64,000 nucleotides of DNA from Acidiphilium sp. PA. Its GTDB lineage: Bacteria > Pseudomonadota > Alphaproteobacteria > Acetobacterales > Acetobacteraceae. Shown here in pieces: positions 1-9,272 of the stretch. Each line of letters begins with the position of its first letter. Position 1 is the first letter of the stretch. The stretch lies in NCBI RefSeq assembly GCF_026191915.1, contig NZ_JAIMBY010000002.1, positions 434,001 through 498,000 of the forward strand. Direction: 5' to 3'. The translations under genes and the position numbers were made by a program. The notes under the pieces were generated by a model. It ran no database searches. It saw only the letters and a program-made list of their open reading frames with translations, and had not been told where the DNA came from.

Positions 1-804
1 AAGGCAGGCGTCGAACAACTCGCGCAACAGCGCGCGCATCGGCGCGGCACGCGCGGCGTCATAGGCGGTCGGCCAGTTGTCCTGCGTAATCGCGCCATCC
101 GGCTCGTCGATATAGCCGCGGCATGCAAGTTCAAGCTGCACGGCATGCACCCCGCCGGCCGGATCGCCGTAATGCCGCGTGATATAGCCGCCCTTGAACC
201 GCCCGTTGGTGATGTGGCTGAACCCGCTCGCGCCACAGCGCGCGGCCAGCACCGCCAGCAGAGCGCGCGATGCCGAGGCGCCGTCGTTCGTGCCCAGATT
301 GCACACCGGCAGCACGCCTTCGAACAGGCGCGGGATGACCGACCGGATCGAATGGGCATCGAATAACACGACGTTGTCGTGTATCGCGCGCAACCGCGCG
401 ATCGCCTGCCGCAAGGCCGCATGATAGGGCGCGAAATAGCCGGCCAGCCGTTCGGCAATCTCATCATCGTCCGGTGGAGCGCCCGGATGGTACAGCGGCC
501 GCCCATCGAAATCCTCGGTCGGGCACAGGCCGGTGGTCGCCATGCCGGGATAGAGCGACACACCGCCCGGATCGCGATTGACATCGATCACGCTGCGCGA
601 GATTGCCGTACGGATGATGGTGATATCGAGATCTTCGGCGAAATCGTAAAGCTGCGGCAACCACCAATCGGCATCCGCCTGCGCCTGCCAGCGCGAGACG
701 TAGCGATCCGCCAGTGCGGCGGGAATTTCGATGCCGGCATGCGGAATGCTGAGGATCAGGCGTGAATTGCCGGGGCGGATGGTCAGAAATGCAGGATCGC
801 TCAT
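1..804 (-). CDS. hutG: N-formylglutamate deformylase (HutG), 3' end cut by window edge
   Basis: Last step of the five-enzyme histidine pathway: hydrolyses N-formyl-L-glutamate, made by HutF, to glutamate and formate in the cytoplasm. The frame stays open for 268 codons from ATG at 804 to the window edge. The N-terminus reads [19 protein letters not shown] followed by IPHAGIEIP, typical of the N-formylglutamate amidohydrolase family. Further in are [18 protein letters not shown] and [12 protein letters not shown], matching the metal-binding and substrate-binding segments. At 268 residues it is close to full family length, so only a few residues may be missing. Its ATG overlaps the hutH stop by 4 nt (ATGA), placing it last in hutI-hutH-hutG. 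Confidence 0.9.
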   Translation of the reverse strand, partial: MSDPAFLTIRPGNSRLILSIPHAGIEIPAALADRYVSRWQAQADADWWLPQLYDFAEDLDITIIRTAISRSVIDVNRDPGGVSLYPGMATTGLCPTEDFDGRPLYHPGAPPDDDEIAERLAGYFAPYHAALRQAIARLRAIHDNVVLFDAHSIRSVIPRLFEGVLPVCNLGTNDGASASRALLAVLAARCGASGFSHITNGRFKGGYITRHYGDPAGGVHAVQLELACRGYIDEPDGAITQDNWPTAYDAARAAPMRALLRELFDACL

Positions 805-2339
805 GCGAAATCGCGCTCCAGAACCGGCAGTTCGTCACAAGCGACGTGGCGGACGAGTTGATTGCCCGCCACCAGTGCGCGCGCCGCGGCGATGTCGGGT
901 GCCAGCAGCCGGTCATCGCCCAGTTCCGGCACCGCCGCGCGCAGCAAGCCATGCGCCCGTCCCAGCATGTCGTTGGTCCGCAACGGTGCCAGGCAATCGA
1001 GCGCCTGGCAGGCGACCAGATATTCGATGCCTAGCACCGAGGCCAGATTGCCCGCCATCCGCAGGCTGCGCAGCGCACCATGCGTCGCCATCGAGACATG
1101 ATCCTCCTGATTGGCCGAGGTCGGAATCGAATCAACGCTGGCGGGATGCGCCAACATCCGATTTTCCGAAACCAGCGCCGCCGCCGTGACATGCGCGATC
1201 ATGTAGCCCGAATTCAACCCGGGCTTGCGGGTCAAAAACGCCGGCAGGCCGGAATGCGCGGGATCGACCAGCATCGCAATCCGCCGCTCCGCGATCGAGC
1301 CGGCCTCGGCGATCGCGAGCGCTAACAAATCGGCCGCGAACGCCACCGGTTCGGCGTGGAAATTGCCGCCCGAAATCACCTCGTTCGTGTCGGCGAACAC
1401 CAGCGGATTATCCGAAACGCCATTGGCCTCGATGGTCAAACTTCGCCGCACCTGCGCGAGCAGGTCGAACACGGCGCCCATCACCTGCGGCTGGCAGCGC
1501 AGGCAATACGGGTCCTGCACGCGCGGATCGCCGGTGCGGTGGGAGTCGCGGATCGGGCTCGCCGCCATCAGGCTGCGCAGCGCGCGCGCCACTGCAATCT
1601 GCCCGGCGTGGCCCCGTAAAGTATGAATCCGCTCATCGAACGGCGCGTCCGAACCGCGTGCCGCATCCGTGCTCAGCGCGCCGGTGATCAGCGCGGCACG
1701 GCACAGATCATCCGCCTCGAACAAGCCGACCAAAGCGATCGCGGTGGAGACCTGCGTGCCGTTCAGCAGCGCGAGACCTTCCTTCGGCCCGAGTGTCACC
1801 GGCGCGAGCCCCGCCTCGCTGAGCGCCTGGGAGGCCGGCTTGCGCACACCCGCCACCAGCACATCGCCGATCCCTAACAATCCGCAGGCCAGATGCGCGA
1901 GCGGCGCGAGATCGCCCGATGCGCCGACCGAACCCTGCGCCGGAATGATCGACATGATGTCATGCGCCACCAGCGCCAGCAGCGCATCGAGCGTCTCGGG
2001 TCTGATGCCAGAAGCCCCTTGCGCCAGGCTCGCGATTTTCAGAATGAGGATCAGCCGTACCAGCTTCGGCGGCAACGGATCGCCCACGCCGGCGGCATGC
2101 GAGAGCACCAGATTGCGCTGCAAAGTCGCGAGATCGGCGCGGTCGATCCGCGTCGAGGCAAGCAGGCCGAAGCCGGTGTTGATGCCGTAGACAGCGTCAT
2201 CCTTGCCGACGATACCCGCAACCACCGCGGCGCTCGCAGCGACACCCGCACGGCACGCGGGATCGAGCGTGAAATCCGCCCCATCATACAGCGCGCGCCA
2301 ATCGCCATAGCGCATCGCGCCGGGCTTCAGGACCATCAT
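801..2339 (-). CDS. hutH: Histidine ammonia-lyase
   Basis: Deaminates L-histidine to urocanate, the first step of histidine catabolism. The 512-residue length is normal. The sequence [15 protein letters not shown] carries the Ala-Ser-Gly triad that cyclises into the MIO electrophile of the family. YGINTGFG near residue 50 and NQEDHVSM near the C-terminus are also family hallmarks. The ATG at 2339 overlaps the hutI stop by 3 nt and its own stop overlaps the hutG start, so hutI-hutH-hutG are translationally coupled. Urocanase (hutU) is not in the window and may lie beyond the left edge. Confidence 0.97.
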   Translation of the reverse strand: MMVLKPGAMRYGDWRALYDGADFTLDPACRAGVAASAAVVAGIVGKDDAVYGINTGFGLLASTRIDRADLATLQRNLVLSHAAGVGDPLPPKLVRLILILKIASLAQGASGIRPETLDALLALVAHDIMSIIPAQGSVGASGDLAPLAHLACGLLGIGDVLVAGVRKPASQALSEAGLAPVTLGPKEGLALLNGTQVSTAIALVGLFEADDLCRAALITGALSTDAARGSDAPFDERIHTLRGHAGQIAVARALRSLMAASPIRDSHRTGDPRVQDPYCLRCQPQVMGAVFDLLAQVRRSLTIEANGVSDNPLVFADTNEVISGGNFHAEPVAFAADLLALAIAEAGSIAERRIAMLVDPAHSGLPAFLTRKPGLNSGYMIAHVTAAALVSENRMLAHPASVDSIPTSANQEDHVSMATHGALRSLRMAGNLASVLGIEYLVACQALDCLAPLRTNDMLGRAHGLLRAAVPELGDDRLLAPDIAAARALVAGNQLVRHVACDELPVLERDFA

Positions 2340-3541
2340 CGATCATTGCCTTTCAGAACGCGCCGGTACAGCGGCGCCGGGCCGATCCAGGCCAGCACCT
2401 CGGCGAGGGAGTCGACCGACCAGATCGCAAGATCGCAGGATTTGCCTTCGACGATCGAACCGGTCTCGCTGGCGATCCCCAGCGCCCTGGCCGCGTTGAT
2501 GGTGATGCCGCGCCACGCCTCATCGAAGGTCAGGCCGAACAGGACGCAGGCCATATGGGCGGACAGGCGCAGCGACATGATCGGCGAGGTGCCGGGGTTG
2601 CAATCGGTTCCCACCGCGATCGCGCACCCCGCGCGGCGCATCGCGCCAACCGGCGGGGCCGTGGGTTCGCGCAGCACGTAATACGCACCCGGCAGCACCA
2701 CCGCGACGGTGCCGCGCGCCGCCATCGCCGCGATGCCCGATTCCGAGGCGTATTCCAGATGATCCGCCGACATCGCGCCGTAACGCGCCGCGAGCGCCGC
2801 ACCACCGCCTTCGGCGAGTTGATCCGCGTGCAGTTTCACCGCCAGCCCATGCGCCGTGGCGGCGGTGAACACCCGCTCGATCTCGGCGGGCGTGAAGGCG
2901 ATGGTTTCGCAGAATCCATCGACCGCATCGGCCAAATCTTCACGCGCGATCAGCGGGATCATGTGATCGCACACCAGATCGAGATACTCCGCCCGCGCCC
3001 GATCCGGCGGTATGGCGTGCGCGCCAAGATAGGTGGCCGCCACGCGCATCCGCCCGGTTGCACCCAATGCGCGCGCGGTGCGCAGCACGGCAAGTTCGGT
3101 TTCGACATCGAGACCATAGCCGGATTTGATCTCGATCGTGGTGACACCCTCCGCCTCCCAGGCGGCAAGCCGGTGCGATGCCGCGGCATACAGCATGGCC
3201 GGGTCAGCGGCGCGGGTCGCGCGCATGCTGGCAACGATGCCGCCGCCCGCCCGCGCGATATCGGCATAGGATTCGCCCGCGAGGCGGCGGGCGAATTCAT
3301 CGGAGCGGTCGCCCGCGAAGATCAGATGGGTATGGCAATCGATCAACCCCGGCGTCACCCAGCGCCCACCGCAATCGATGGTTTCCGTCGCGGTGATGGC
3401 GCCCATCGCGGCACGCGCCCCGCACCAGACGATCCGCCCGTCCTTCGCCGCGATCGCGCCGTCGTGAATGATGCCCAGTCCCGCTGCATCGGCCGGGCAG
3501 GTCGCGATATGGGCGTGAGTCCAGAGGCGGTCGCAGTGCAA
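2336..3541 (-). CDS. hutI: Imidazolonepropionase
   Basis: Hydrolyses 4-imidazolone-5-propanoate to N-formimidoyl-L-glutamate. The protein has 401 residues. [18 protein letters not shown] holds the HxH metal ligands of the amidohydrolase superfamily; KLHADQL, SADHLEY and [10 protein letters not shown] follow in the expected order. The start is taken as TTG at 3541 because AGGAG lies seven bases upstream and no in-frame ATG or GTG fits better. It is first in the minus-strand hut operon and faces hutF across an 82-bp divergent promoter region containing a palindrome. Confidence 0.95.
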   Translation of the reverse strand: MHCDRLWTHAHIATCPADAAGLGIIHDGAIAAKDGRIVWCGARAAMGAITATETIDCGGRWVTPGLIDCHTHLIFAGDRSDEFARRLAGESYADIARAGGGIVASMRATRAADPAMLYAAASHRLAAWEAEGVTTIEIKSGYGLDVETELAVLRTARALGATGRMRVAATYLGAHAIPPDRARAEYLDLVCDHMIPLIAREDLADAVDGFCETIAFTPAEIERVFTAATAHGLAVKLHADQLAEGGGAALAARYGAMSADHLEYASESGIAAMAARGTVAVVLPGAYYVLREPTAPPVGAMRRAGCAIAVGTDCNPGTSPIMSLRLSAHMACVLFGLTFDEAWRGITINAARALGIASETGSIVEGKSCDLAIWSVDSLAEVLAWIGPAPLYRRVLKGNDR

Positions 3542-3568
3542 ATTTCTGCTCCTGACAAGATCGAACGA

Positions 3569-3582
3569 GTTGTATATACAAC
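3569..3582. promoter_or_regulatory. Putative HutC operator, perfect 14-bp palindrome
   Basis: GTTGTATATACAAC is a perfect palindrome between the divergent hutI and hutF starts. HutC of the GntR family is known in pseudomonads to bind sites with a TGTATATACA-type core and to be released by urocanate. A single site here could control both arms. No hutC gene lies in the window, so the regulator is inferred. Confidence 0.75.
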
Positions 3583-3623
3583 CGGTTCGGATTTCGGTTC
3601 AAGCCGGATTGTGGAGCAAAACG

Positions 3624-4994
3624 ATGGCGCAAAGTTTGTGGTTCGCCTGGGCCTGGCTGACGGATGGCTGGCAGCCGGATGTCGCCGTCACGATCGATCA
3701 TGCCGGCATCATCACCGGTATCACCACCGGGGCAGGGCAGGGCGGTTGCGACATCGTGCCCGGCATCGCGATGCCGGGCCTCGCCAACCTGCACAGCCAC
3801 GGGTTCCAGCGCGCGATGGCCGGCCTAGCCGAGCGTGGCAACCGGCCGGGCGAGGATTTCTGGTCGTGGCGGCATGTGATGTATCAGGTGGTCAACGCGC
3901 TCGATGCCGACGAGATCGAGGCGGTCAACACGATGGCCTATGTCGAGATGCTGCAGGCCGGTTTCACCACGGTCGGTGAGTTTCACTACGTCCATCACGA
4001 CCCCACCGGCACGCCTTACGCCAGCCGCGCCGAACTGGCGGGGCGGGTGATCGCCGCCGCCCAGGCGAGCGGCATCGGCCTGACGCTGCTGCCTTGCCTG
4101 TACAGCGCCGGCGGCATCGGCCGCGACGCCGAGCCGGGCCAGCGCCGCTTCATCAACGATCGCGATGCGTTTCTGCGCCTGCATGACGATACCGCTGCGC
4201 TGTTGCGCGCCGCGATGCCGCAGGCCGTGCTCGGCGTCGCACCCCATTCACTGCGCGCGGCAAAGCCCGCGGATGTCGCCGCGATCGGCCGGCTGTTTCC
4301 GACCGGCCCGATCCATATCCACGCCGCCGAACAGATGATCGAGGTGGATGATTGTATCGCCTCCCTCGGTGCGCCGCCGGTCGCCTGGCTGCTCGATCAT
4401 GCCAGGGTCGATCAGCGCTGGTGCCTGATCCATGCGACGCATCTGACCGCCGCCGAGACCGCGCGGCTTGCCGCCAGCGGCGCGGTCGCCGGTCTCTGCC
4501 CGCTGACCGAGGCCGATCTGGGCGACGGGATTTTTGCCGGCCCCGCGTTTTTCCAAGCGGGCGGGCGGTTCGGCATCGGCAGCGACTCACTGATCCGGAT
4601 CGATGCCGCCGAGGAGCTGCGCCAGCTCGACACCTCGCAGCGCCTGCGCGACCAGCGCCGGGTGGTGCTCAGCCCGCACGGTTCGGCCGGTGAGGTGCTG
4701 CTGCGCGGTGCCTGGCAGGGCGGCGCGCAGGCGATGGGTCAGCCGATCGGCGTGCTCGCGGTGGGCAACCGCGCGGATATCGTGGTGCTCGATCACGCCG
4801 GTAGCGATCTGGCGGCGCTGCCGCCGGCGCGCTGGTTCGACCAATTCGTGTTCGTCGGCGGCACGCGGCTGATCGATCGGGTCTACGCGGGCGGGCGGCT
4901 GGTGGTATCGGGCGGCCGGCATCACGCGCAGGCGCCGGTCGCGGCGCGGTTCCGCGCGGTGCTGCGCCGCCTGACCGATACACTGGCGGGTTAA
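3624..4994 (+). CDS. hutF: Formimidoylglutamate deiminase
   Basis: Converts N-formimidoyl-L-glutamate to N-formyl-L-glutamate plus ammonia, the branch that feeds HutG. The start ATG at 3624 (MAQSLWFAWAWLTDGW) is preceded by a GTGGAG ribosome-binding sequence. The family's amidohydrolase motifs are visible: PGLANLHSHGFQRAM (metal ligands), APHSLRA, HIHAAEQ, and GSDSLIRIDAAEELR near the C-terminus. Length 456 residues is normal. It is divergent from hutI and its stop overlaps the EI stop tail to tail by a few bases. Confidence 0.95.
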   Translation: MAQSLWFAWAWLTDGWQPDVAVTIDHAGIITGITTGAGQGGCDIVPGIAMPGLANLHSHGFQRAMAGLAERGNRPGEDFWSWRHVMYQVVNALDADEIEAVNTMAYVEMLQAGFTTVGEFHYVHHDPTGTPYASRAELAGRVIAAAQASGIGLTLLPCLYSAGGIGRDAEPGQRRFINDRDAFLRLHDDTAALLRAAMPQAVLGVAPHSLRAAKPADVAAIGRLFPTGPIHIHAAEQMIEVDDCIASLGAPPVAWLLDHARVDQRWCLIHATHLTAAETARLAASGAVAGLCPLTEADLGDGIFAGPAFFQAGGRFGIGSDSLIRIDAAEELRQLDTSQRLRDQRRVVLSPHGSAGEVLLRGAWQGGAQAMGQPIGVLAVGNRADIVVLDHAGSDLAALPPARWFDQFVFVGGTRLIDRVYAGGRLVVSGGRHHAQAPVAARFRAVLRRLTDTLAG

Positions 4995-6778
4995 GCCGCC
5001 GCATCCTCGATCAGCGCGTGCACCGCGGCCGCGCCGGTTGCGGCCAGCGCCGCCGCGGCCAGATCCGCGCAGGCGCGGCTGTCGGTGGCGCGGACCGCCC
5101 GCTTGATTTTCAGCACCGCACCGCCATGCATCGACAACTGCCGTAGCCCGAGGCCGATCAGCAGTGGCACCGCGCCGGTGCGGCTGGCCAGCTCGCCGCA
5201 CAGCGAGACCGGAATCCCGGCCTGCCGCGCTGCCTCGATCGTCATGCCGATCAGCTTCAGTACGGCGGGATCGAGCGGATCGTAAAGCGCGACCGTGCCG
5301 GCGACAGCGCGATCGACCGCGAGCGTGTACATCGTCAGATCATTGGTGCCGATCGCAAAAAACGCCGCCTCGCGCGCCAGCGTGGCCGCGTTCAGCGCCG
5401 CCGCCGGTGTTTCGATCATCACGCCCAGCGGCGGCGGTTCGGCCGGCAGCCGGATCTGCGCCGCCTCCAGCCGACGCCACACCAGCCGCATCGCCTGGCG
5501 CACCGCGGTCAGCTCGGTCAGGCAGCAGACCATCGGGATCATGATCCGCACCGGGCCGAACGCGGCGGCGCGCAGCAATGCCGCAAGCTGGGTTTCGAGC
5601 AAACTCCTGTGGTGCAACAGCAGCCGCACGCCACGCAGCCCCAGGGCCGGGTTGGCCTCGCGCGCGTTGGGGATCAGCTCCGCACCCGGCCCGTCCGATT
5701 GCTTGTCCCCGCCCCAGTCGAGCAGGCGGATCGTCACCGGGTCGCCGTCCATCGCCAGCACCGTCTCGCGGTAGGTGGCGAACTGGCGGTCTTCATCGGG
5801 CAGGGTGTCCTGGTTCATGAACAGGAATTCGCTGCGCATCAGGCCGATGCCGGTGGCGCCCGATTGCGCGACCATCGGCAGCTCGAACGGCAGTTCCAGA
5901 TTGGCGTGCAACTCGATCGGCACATGGTCGAGCGTTTCCGAGGCGAGCCGCCGCAGCCGCCCGAGGCTGCGCTGGCCGCGGGCGAACACCGCGCGCAGGC
6001 GCGCCGCCTCATCGAGGCTGGCCGGACTCGGGTTGACGATCAGCGTGCCGGCCTCGCCATCGAGCACGACCACGGCATCCTGGCGCACCGCGGCGAGCAG
6101 ACCGGCGATGCCCAGCACCGCGGGCACGCCGATCGCGCGCAGCATGACGGCGGTATGATCCTCGGCGGAACCCTCTTCGGTGGCGATGCCGGCGAACTGC
6201 GCCGGGTTGATCAGCGCGGCATCGGCCGGGCGCAGCCGTTCGACCACCAGCACGCTGCCCTGCGGCAGATCGGCGAAGCTGCGGAACGGCAGGCGGGTCA
6301 GATTTCGCAGCAGGCGCCGGCCGATATCGCGAATTTCATCGGCCTGCCGCGCGGCGGCGCCATCATCGCCATAGCGCGGGCCATGACGCACGGCCTGGGC
6401 CTGATCCTCGGTGACGTCGATTACCGCCGTCGCGGCGGAGACCAGCCGTTCAGCGATCGCGGTGCGGATTGCACGCATCAGTCGCGAGTTACCGAGCATA
6501 TGGATATGCGCATCGAGCAGCGGTGCGATTTCGGCCTGAGCGGCATCCGGCAGCCCGGCGAGGCGTTCGTTCAGCCGGCTGAGTTGCTTGCGCGACTGGG
6601 CTGCCGCCGCTTCGAACTGGTGGAGTTCTGCGGCAATGTCGGTCGCGGCGATTTTCTGGCGGATCACCGCGAGCGCCGGTTCGTCGGCGAGGGTGACCGC
6701 GCCGATGCCGATGCCCGGCACGATCGGCGTGCCGGCCAGCCTGGTCTGGCGACGGCCGCGCGGGCCGGCCGGTTTCAT
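4991..6778 (-). CDS. ptsI: PTS enzyme I (phosphoenolpyruvate-protein phosphotransferase)
   Basis: Autophosphorylates from PEP and passes phosphate to HPr. The start chosen is ATG at 6778 (MKPAGPRG), giving 595 residues; a longer TTG start at 6832 would lie inside a hairpin. Visible landmarks are TPIVPGIGIG near residue 17, the phospho-histidine at H208 in EDHTAVMLRAIGVPAVLG, GIGLMRSEFLFM, the PEP-binding NPALGLRG, IETPAA, GTNDLTMYTL, and catalytic C527 in SLCGELAS. There is no N-terminal GAF domain, so this is the EI type rather than EINtr. No EIIB or EIIC is encoded nearby, which with hprK points to a regulatory rather than a sugar-uptake PTS. Confidence 0.94.
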   Translation of the reverse strand: MKPAGPRGRRQTRLAGTPIVPGIGIGAVTLADEPALAVIRQKIAATDIAAELHQFEAAAAQSRKQLSRLNERLAGLPDAAQAEIAPLLDAHIHMLGNSRLMRAIRTAIAERLVSAATAVIDVTEDQAQAVRHGPRYGDDGAAARQADEIRDIGRRLLRNLTRLPFRSFADLPQGSVLVVERLRPADAALINPAQFAGIATEEGSAEDHTAVMLRAIGVPAVLGIAGLLAAVRQDAVVVLDGEAGTLIVNPSPASLDEAARLRAVFARGQRSLGRLRRLASETLDHVPIELHANLELPFELPMVAQSGATGIGLMRSEFLFMNQDTLPDEDRQFATYRETVLAMDGDPVTIRLLDWGGDKQSDGPGAELIPNAREANPALGLRGVRLLLHHRSLLETQLAALLRAAAFGPVRIMIPMVCCLTELTAVRQAMRLVWRRLEAAQIRLPAEPPPLGVMIETPAAALNAATLAREAAFFAIGTNDLTMYTLAVDRAVAGTVALYDPLDPAVLKLIGMTIEAARQAGIPVSLCGELASRTGAVPLLIGLGLRQLSMHGGAVLKIKRAVRATDSRACADLAAAALAATGAAAVHALIEDAAA

Positions 6779-6821
6779 GGCGACTCGATGGCGTTCATTC
6801 TGTAACAATACAGACGCGCAA

Positions 6822-6850
6822 GGCGATTGCAAAATAAAGATGCAATCGCC
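6822..6850 (-). promoter_or_regulatory. Intercistronic hairpin between HPr and EI genes
   Basis: GGCGATTGCA and TGCAATCGCC form a perfect 10-bp inverted repeat with a 9-nt AT-rich loop. It lies in the 96-bp gap between the HPr stop (6875) and the EI ATG (6778). No T-run follows on the transcribed strand, so it looks less like an intrinsic terminator than an RNA-processing or stability element, or an operator. Confidence 0.6.
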
Positions 6851-6874
6851 GGTTTGATGGGCAGATGCGCGCGA

Positions 6875-7174
6875 TCAGCCGGTTTCGTAGAACCCCGCAT
6901 CGATCAGCCCGGCCACGGCGGCCAGGGCTTCCTTGGCATCCCAGCCGTCGGCGGCGATTTCGATCACCGAGCCCTGGCCGGCGCCCAGCATCATCAACCC
7001 CATGATCGATTGCGCCGAGACGGACTGGCCGTCGCGCGAAATCTCGACCGAGGCGCTGAATTTTTCGGCGAGCGTGACCAGTTTGGCCGCCGCGCGCGCA
7101 TGCAGGCCGCGGGCGTTGCAGATTGTGGCGGTCTGCACCAGGCGTGTCGATGAAGGGCCGCCGTCTTCAGACAT
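6875..7174 (-). CDS. ptsH: HPr phosphocarrier protein
   Basis: Small phosphocarrier of 99 residues. H25 in NARGLHARAAAKLV is the EI phosphorylation site. S56 in QSIMGLM matches the regulatory serine phosphorylated by HprK, whose gene lies upstream in the same cluster. The ATG at 7174 follows the EIIA stop by 8 nt. The N-terminus is about ten residues longer than classic HPr. Confidence 0.95.
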   Translation of the reverse strand: MSEDGGPSSTRLVQTATICNARGLHARAAAKLVTLAEKFSASVEISRDGQSVSAQSIMGLMMLGAGQGSVIEIAADGWDAKEALAAVAGLIDAGFYETG

Positions 7175-7182
7175 GACGAGGC

Positions 7183-7605
7183 TCAGCCGCAGGCGCGGCG
7201 CGGCGAGATCGTATGCACCACTTCCGAACCGCAGGCGATGTATTTGCGCCCGGCCGCCTCGGCGATATGGACCGCATCGGCCAGCGTGTGCGTACCGCGG
7301 ATTTTCGCGAGCTTGACCAGCATCGGCAAATTCACCCCCGCGATCACCTCGACATGCGAGCGATCGAGCATCGACATCGACAGATTGCACGGCGTGCCGC
7401 CGAACATATCGGTCAGCACGACCACGCCGTCGCCGGTATCGACCTCGGCCACCTTGGCGGCGATTTCGATTCGCTGGGTTTCGATATCGGCGTCCGCTTC
7501 GACCGACACGGTTGCGACATTGCGCTGCGGCCCGACCACATGCTCCATGGCATCGCGCAGCGCGACGCCGAGGTTGCCATGGCTGACCAAAACGAGGCCG
7601 ATCAT
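7183..7605 (-). CDS. PTS EIIA component, mannose/fructose (AgaF-like) family
   Basis: A 140-residue stand-alone EIIA domain. H9 in LVLVSHGNLG is the expected phospho-histidine; LTDMFGGTPCNL and GVNLPML are the family loops. Without EIIB and EIIC it is likely the output of a regulatory PTS, as in other alphaproteobacteria. Its ATG overlaps the rapZ stop by 4 nt (ATGA). Confidence 0.93.
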   Translation of the reverse strand: MIGLVLVSHGNLGVALRDAMEHVVGPQRNVATVSVEADADIETQRIEIAAKVAEVDTGDGVVVLTDMFGGTPCNLSMSMLDRSHVEVIAGVNLPMLVKLAKIRGTHTLADAVHIAEAAGRKYIACGSEVVHTISPRRACG

Positions 7606-8609
7606 TTCGACGCTCCGCTCATAAAATGTCTCCGAACTTCGCCCGATTTTCCGGGCGCCGAGGGCAGGTTTGCCGCCTTGCGCCGCACCGATGGCGCCGA
7701 ACTGGCGGTCTGGTCGGCGTTGGGGCCAGTCATTGTGGTATTCAAGTCACGCCCGCTGATCTCGGACCGGATGGCGGTGTGGTCGATCTGAACCACCCAG
7801 CTCTGCGATCGCAGGATGTCCCCCAAGGCTTCGATCGAAGCGACCGAGCGGTGCCGCCCGCCGGTGCAACCGATCGCAACCATTGCGTATTTTTTGCCTT
7901 CGCGCACAAAGCGCGGCAGCAGGAATTTGACCAGACCCGCGACACGGTCGATGAATTCGGCATAATCCGGATCGGTTTCAATATAGGCACGAACCGGTCG
8001 ATCCAGCCCGGTCTGCGGACGCAGGTCCGGTATGTAGTGGGGGTTGCGCAGAAACCGCGCATCGAACACCAGATCGGCCTCGCGCGGAATGCCGGCCGGA
8101 AAGGCAAACGAGGCCAGCGTGATGGCAAGCCCCGGATTATTGGTGCCGAACCGCGTCTCGATCATCTGGCGCAGGGTGGCGAGCGGCAGGTCGGACGTAT
8201 CGACGACCCAATCGGCCGCGTCGCGCAGCGGCCGGGTGAGCGCCTGCTCGGTCGCGATGCCTTCCCGCACCGTGCCTTGCAGCGCGAGCGGATGCCGCCG
8301 CCTCGTCTCCGTGAAGCGGCGTTGCAGCACCTCGTCCGAAGCGATCGCGAAGATCAGCTCCGGCTGCACGACATGCGTCAGTCTCAGGCGGGCCAGAGTA
8401 TCGAGGATATCGGCGGCCGAGAAATCGCGATTTCGCGCATCGAGCCCGACGGCGAGTGGCTTTGCCGCGCCGATCAATGTTTCGACCAGCCGCAACGGCG
8501 GATTGTCGACCGCCTCGTAGCCAAGGTCCTCGAGCGCCCGGAGCACCGAATTCTTGCCCGCCCCCGATAGGCCACTGACCACGATCAGTCTGGGATTGGG
8601 CGTGCTCAT
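7602..8609 (-). CDS. rapZ: RNase adapter protein RapZ (P-loop nucleotide-binding, YvcJ family)
   Basis: Members of this family bind nucleotide and, in enterobacteria, RNA controlling amino-sugar synthesis. The start ATG at 8609 (MSTPNPRLIVVSGLSGAGK) overlaps the hprK stop by 4 nt. The Walker A segment, residues 13-21, reads GLSGAGKNS, with Asn where Ser or Thr usually follows the Lys. LEDLGYEAVDNPP follows as usual, and the C-terminal domain has IGCTGGRHRSV near residue 245. At 335 residues it is roughly 40-50 longer than typical, through a polar tail after the conserved core. Confidence 0.93.
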   Translation of the reverse strand: MSTPNPRLIVVSGLSGAGKNSVLRALEDLGYEAVDNPPLRLVETLIGAAKPLAVGLDARNRDFSAADILDTLARLRLTHVVQPELIFAIASDEVLQRRFTETRRRHPLALQGTVREGIATEQALTRPLRDAADWVVDTSDLPLATLRQMIETRFGTNNPGLAITLASFAFPAGIPREADLVFDARFLRNPHYIPDLRPQTGLDRPVRAYIETDPDYAEFIDRVAGLVKFLLPRFVREGKKYAMVAIGCTGGRHRSVASIEALGDILRSQSWVVQIDHTAIRSEISGRDLNTTMTGPNADQTASSAPSVRRKAANLPSAPGKSGEVRRHFMSGASK

Positions 8610-9028
8610 GCCGCGAAGGCACCGCAGTACTGGGTTTTTCGGCCGCAGATCGCATCGAGGGCCCAGGCGATCTTGATGGCCGCGCTCGGTGCGCGAGGAT
8701 CGACGGTGAGGGTCGCGATGTTCAAGGCGGGGTCGGCCACGGGTGCGGGAAGCCGGACCGCCTCGATCCCCAGCGTGACGATCAGCCGCAGGTGCGCACT
8801 GGCCTGGCACGGCACCTGGAAAATGCCGACCCCCCGCACTTCCAGCAGGCCGCTCAACGGCGTGGCGGCGCGGATCCGGGTGTTTTCGATCACGAGCTGG
8901 TCATCGCCGACCAGCGAAAAGCCACGATCGAGCAGTCGCAACAACAGGTCCGATTTGCCAGATCCCGGCGAACCGAGCAGCAGTATCGCATCATCGCCAA
9001 ACGCAGCGCAGGACCCGTGAACAGACAT
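8606..9028 (-). CDS. hprK: HPr kinase/phosphorylase, short alphaproteobacterial form
   Basis: Phosphorylates HPr on serine. Only the catalytic C-terminal domain is present (140 residues from ATG 9028), the normal architecture in alphaproteobacteria rather than a truncation. The N-terminus MSVHGSCAAFGDDAILL aligns with the usual IHGS start. The Walker A sequence GSPGSGKSDL is at residues 19-28 and the HprK signature LLEVRGVGIFQV follows about 50 residues later. A TTG at 9064 could extend it by 12 residues, but these are not family-like. It is the first gene of the PTS cluster. Confidence 0.92.
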   Translation of the reverse strand: MSVHGSCAAFGDDAILLLGSPGSGKSDLLLRLLDRGFSLVGDDQLVIENTRIRAATPLSGLLEVRGVGIFQVPCQASAHLRLIVTLGIEAVRLPAPVADPALNIATLTVDPRAPSAAIKIAWALDAICGRKTQYCGAFAA

Positions 9029-9272
9029 CGTCTGATGATTGTGGCAAGTTTCAGGGTGAAACAAAAGGGGGAGGTCACACAGTTAATTCCAAATCTTTAT
9101 GATTCTGTAAGATATTGCCCGCAAAATTTCCGGTAACCGCGGGCCGCTGCCGGTGTTGGATGGTGCCGCGGCGCCCGCTGAAGGGCATGCCAGCGGCCTG
9201 GAACCGGTTCGAACTCTTGCCTAGACGGCACGGCATTCGCCATAGATCGCAGCCGAAGCCAAGGAGAGCAGC

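Noticed and set aside
8606-9028. hprK looks truncated
   Set aside because: Short HPr kinases lacking the N-terminal domain are normal in alphaproteobacteria.
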